Origin: Asaia bogorensis
GTDB taxonomy: Bacteria; Pseudomonadota; Alphaproteobacteria; Acetobacterales; Acetobacteraceae
Assembly (NCBI GenBank): GCA_945871455.1
Contig: CAMBXJ010000305.1
Span: 1-5,724, forward strand
Direction of reading: 5' to 3'
Length of the DNA: 5,724 nt
The stretch's first letter is position 1; the number at the start of each line of letters is the position of its first letter. A program made the translations under genes and the position numbers. The notes below the pieces were generated by a model. That model searched no databases, had not been told where the DNA came from, and saw only the letters and a program-made list of their open reading frames with translations. Below, piece after piece: positions 5,147-5,724 of the stretch.

Positions 5147-5724
5147 TCACCACCGAACCAACGCCATCACGATCTCGAAGGCGATCAGCAGCAGGATCAG
5201 GAACTCCAGCAATTCCGCGCGCCGTGACGCGCTTTCATCATACAGCGCGGCGTAGGTATCCCGGATGATCGCCAGCTTGCGCTCCACCGCCGCGTTCACC
5301 GCCGGCACCCGGTAAAGGTCCAGTGCCGCGGAATAGACGCGCGCCAGATACACGTCCTCGGTCACCTGCAGGGCGTTGTCGACCCGCTCGGTCAACTCCG
5401 TCACCTCGGCGACCAGGGTGTAAAGTTGGCGTGCCAGATTGGCGAATTTCCGCGCGGCCAGGGTCGCGGTGGCGAGGCGCGCCTTGCCCGCAAGACCGTA
5501 CATGCGGGGCAACTCGTCATCGAGCAGTTCGTCGTAGTAGCGCAGTTCCAGCAACTGGGCGTTGGCGACTTCCAGCACGTCGATCACGTCGGAATCGCCA
5601 CGCGGCTCATAGATGAAGGCGCGGTCCCAGGTGATGACCGCGAGGTCGTCCTCGTAGTAGGAAAAGCGCTGGCGCAGCAGGTCCTGGCGCGCGCCCTCCG
5701 ACAGGGCACGCTGTTCACCCGACA
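5147..5724 (-). CDS. RMD1/RMND1 family protein (DUF155), C-terminal part
   Basis: The reading frame is open to the window edge, so the N-terminus is missing. The last 191 residues are visible. The diagnostic block is AVITWDRAFIYEPRGDSD followed by VLEVANAQLLELRYYDELLDDELPRMY, then ELTERVDNALQVTEDVYLARVY, and VERKLAIIRDTYAALYDESASRRAELLE. These match the DUF155 domain shared with yeast Rmd1, Sif2/Sif3 and human RMND1. The protein ends with one hydrophobic span, LLEFLILLLIAFEIVMALV, and a two-residue tail, so it is probably a C-tail-anchored inner-membrane protein with its helical body in the cytoplasm. In eukaryotes RMND1 supports mitochondrial translation; the bacterial role is not established. 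An internal GTG at 5587 is not the start, because conserved domain sequence lies upstream of it. Confidence 0.88.
   Translation of the reverse strand, partial: SGEQRALSEGARQDLLRQRFSYYEDDLAVITWDRAFIYEPRGDSDVIDVLEVANAQLLELRYYDELLDDELPRMYGLAGKARLATATLAARKFANLARQLYTLVAEVTELTERVDNALQVTEDVYLARVYSAALDLYRVPAVNAAVERKLAIIRDTYAALYDESASRRAELLEFLILLLIAFEIVMALVRW

Overview
The window is GC-rich chromosomal DNA from an alphaproteobacterium. A member of Rhodospirillales or the Acetobacteraceae is most likely. This rests on the base composition, the divergent xseA/purD pair, and intergenic palindromes of the 'GTCATTGCCGGG...CCCGGCAA' and 'CGTCATG...CCACGACT' kinds. The placement is inference; there is no rRNA or marker search behind it. 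Four genes can be identified with useful confidence and a fifth is an unrecognised small protein.

Layout from left to right. Positions 1-332 hold no supported gene, but several inverted repeats. A 100-residue hypothetical protein lies on the minus strand (333-635), with a good ribosome binding site and a perfect extended -10 promoter (690-698). Positions 636-1172 are intergenic and contain a short hairpin (751-774) and a large inverted pair of repeat copies (837-961 and 1030-1155). On the minus strand follows xseA (1173-2717), the large subunit of exodeoxyribonuclease VII. Only 50 bases separate its start from that of purD (2768-4042, plus strand), the glycinamide ribonucleotide synthetase of purine synthesis. 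Nine bases after purD comes an alpha/beta-hydrolase (4052-4954), probably in the same transcript. A 192-base convergent gap carries a long imperfect palindrome (5024-5110) and a further hairpin (5108-5138). The right edge holds the C-terminal part of a DUF155 (RMD1/RMND1-like) membrane-anchored protein on the minus strand.

The genes are mostly housekeeping: DNA repair (xseA) and purine synthesis (purD) share a compact divergent control region, and the hydrolase probably travels with purD. I found no defence system, CRISPR array, transposase, tRNA or rRNA, and no convincing new multi-gene system. The points most worth a second look are small-scale. They are a 20-residue pentapeptide-repeat insertion just ahead of the catalytic serine strand of the hydrolase, a 43-residue periodic repeat in the helical arm of XseA, and the inverted or palindromic intergenic repeats, one of which seems to recur at both ends of the window.
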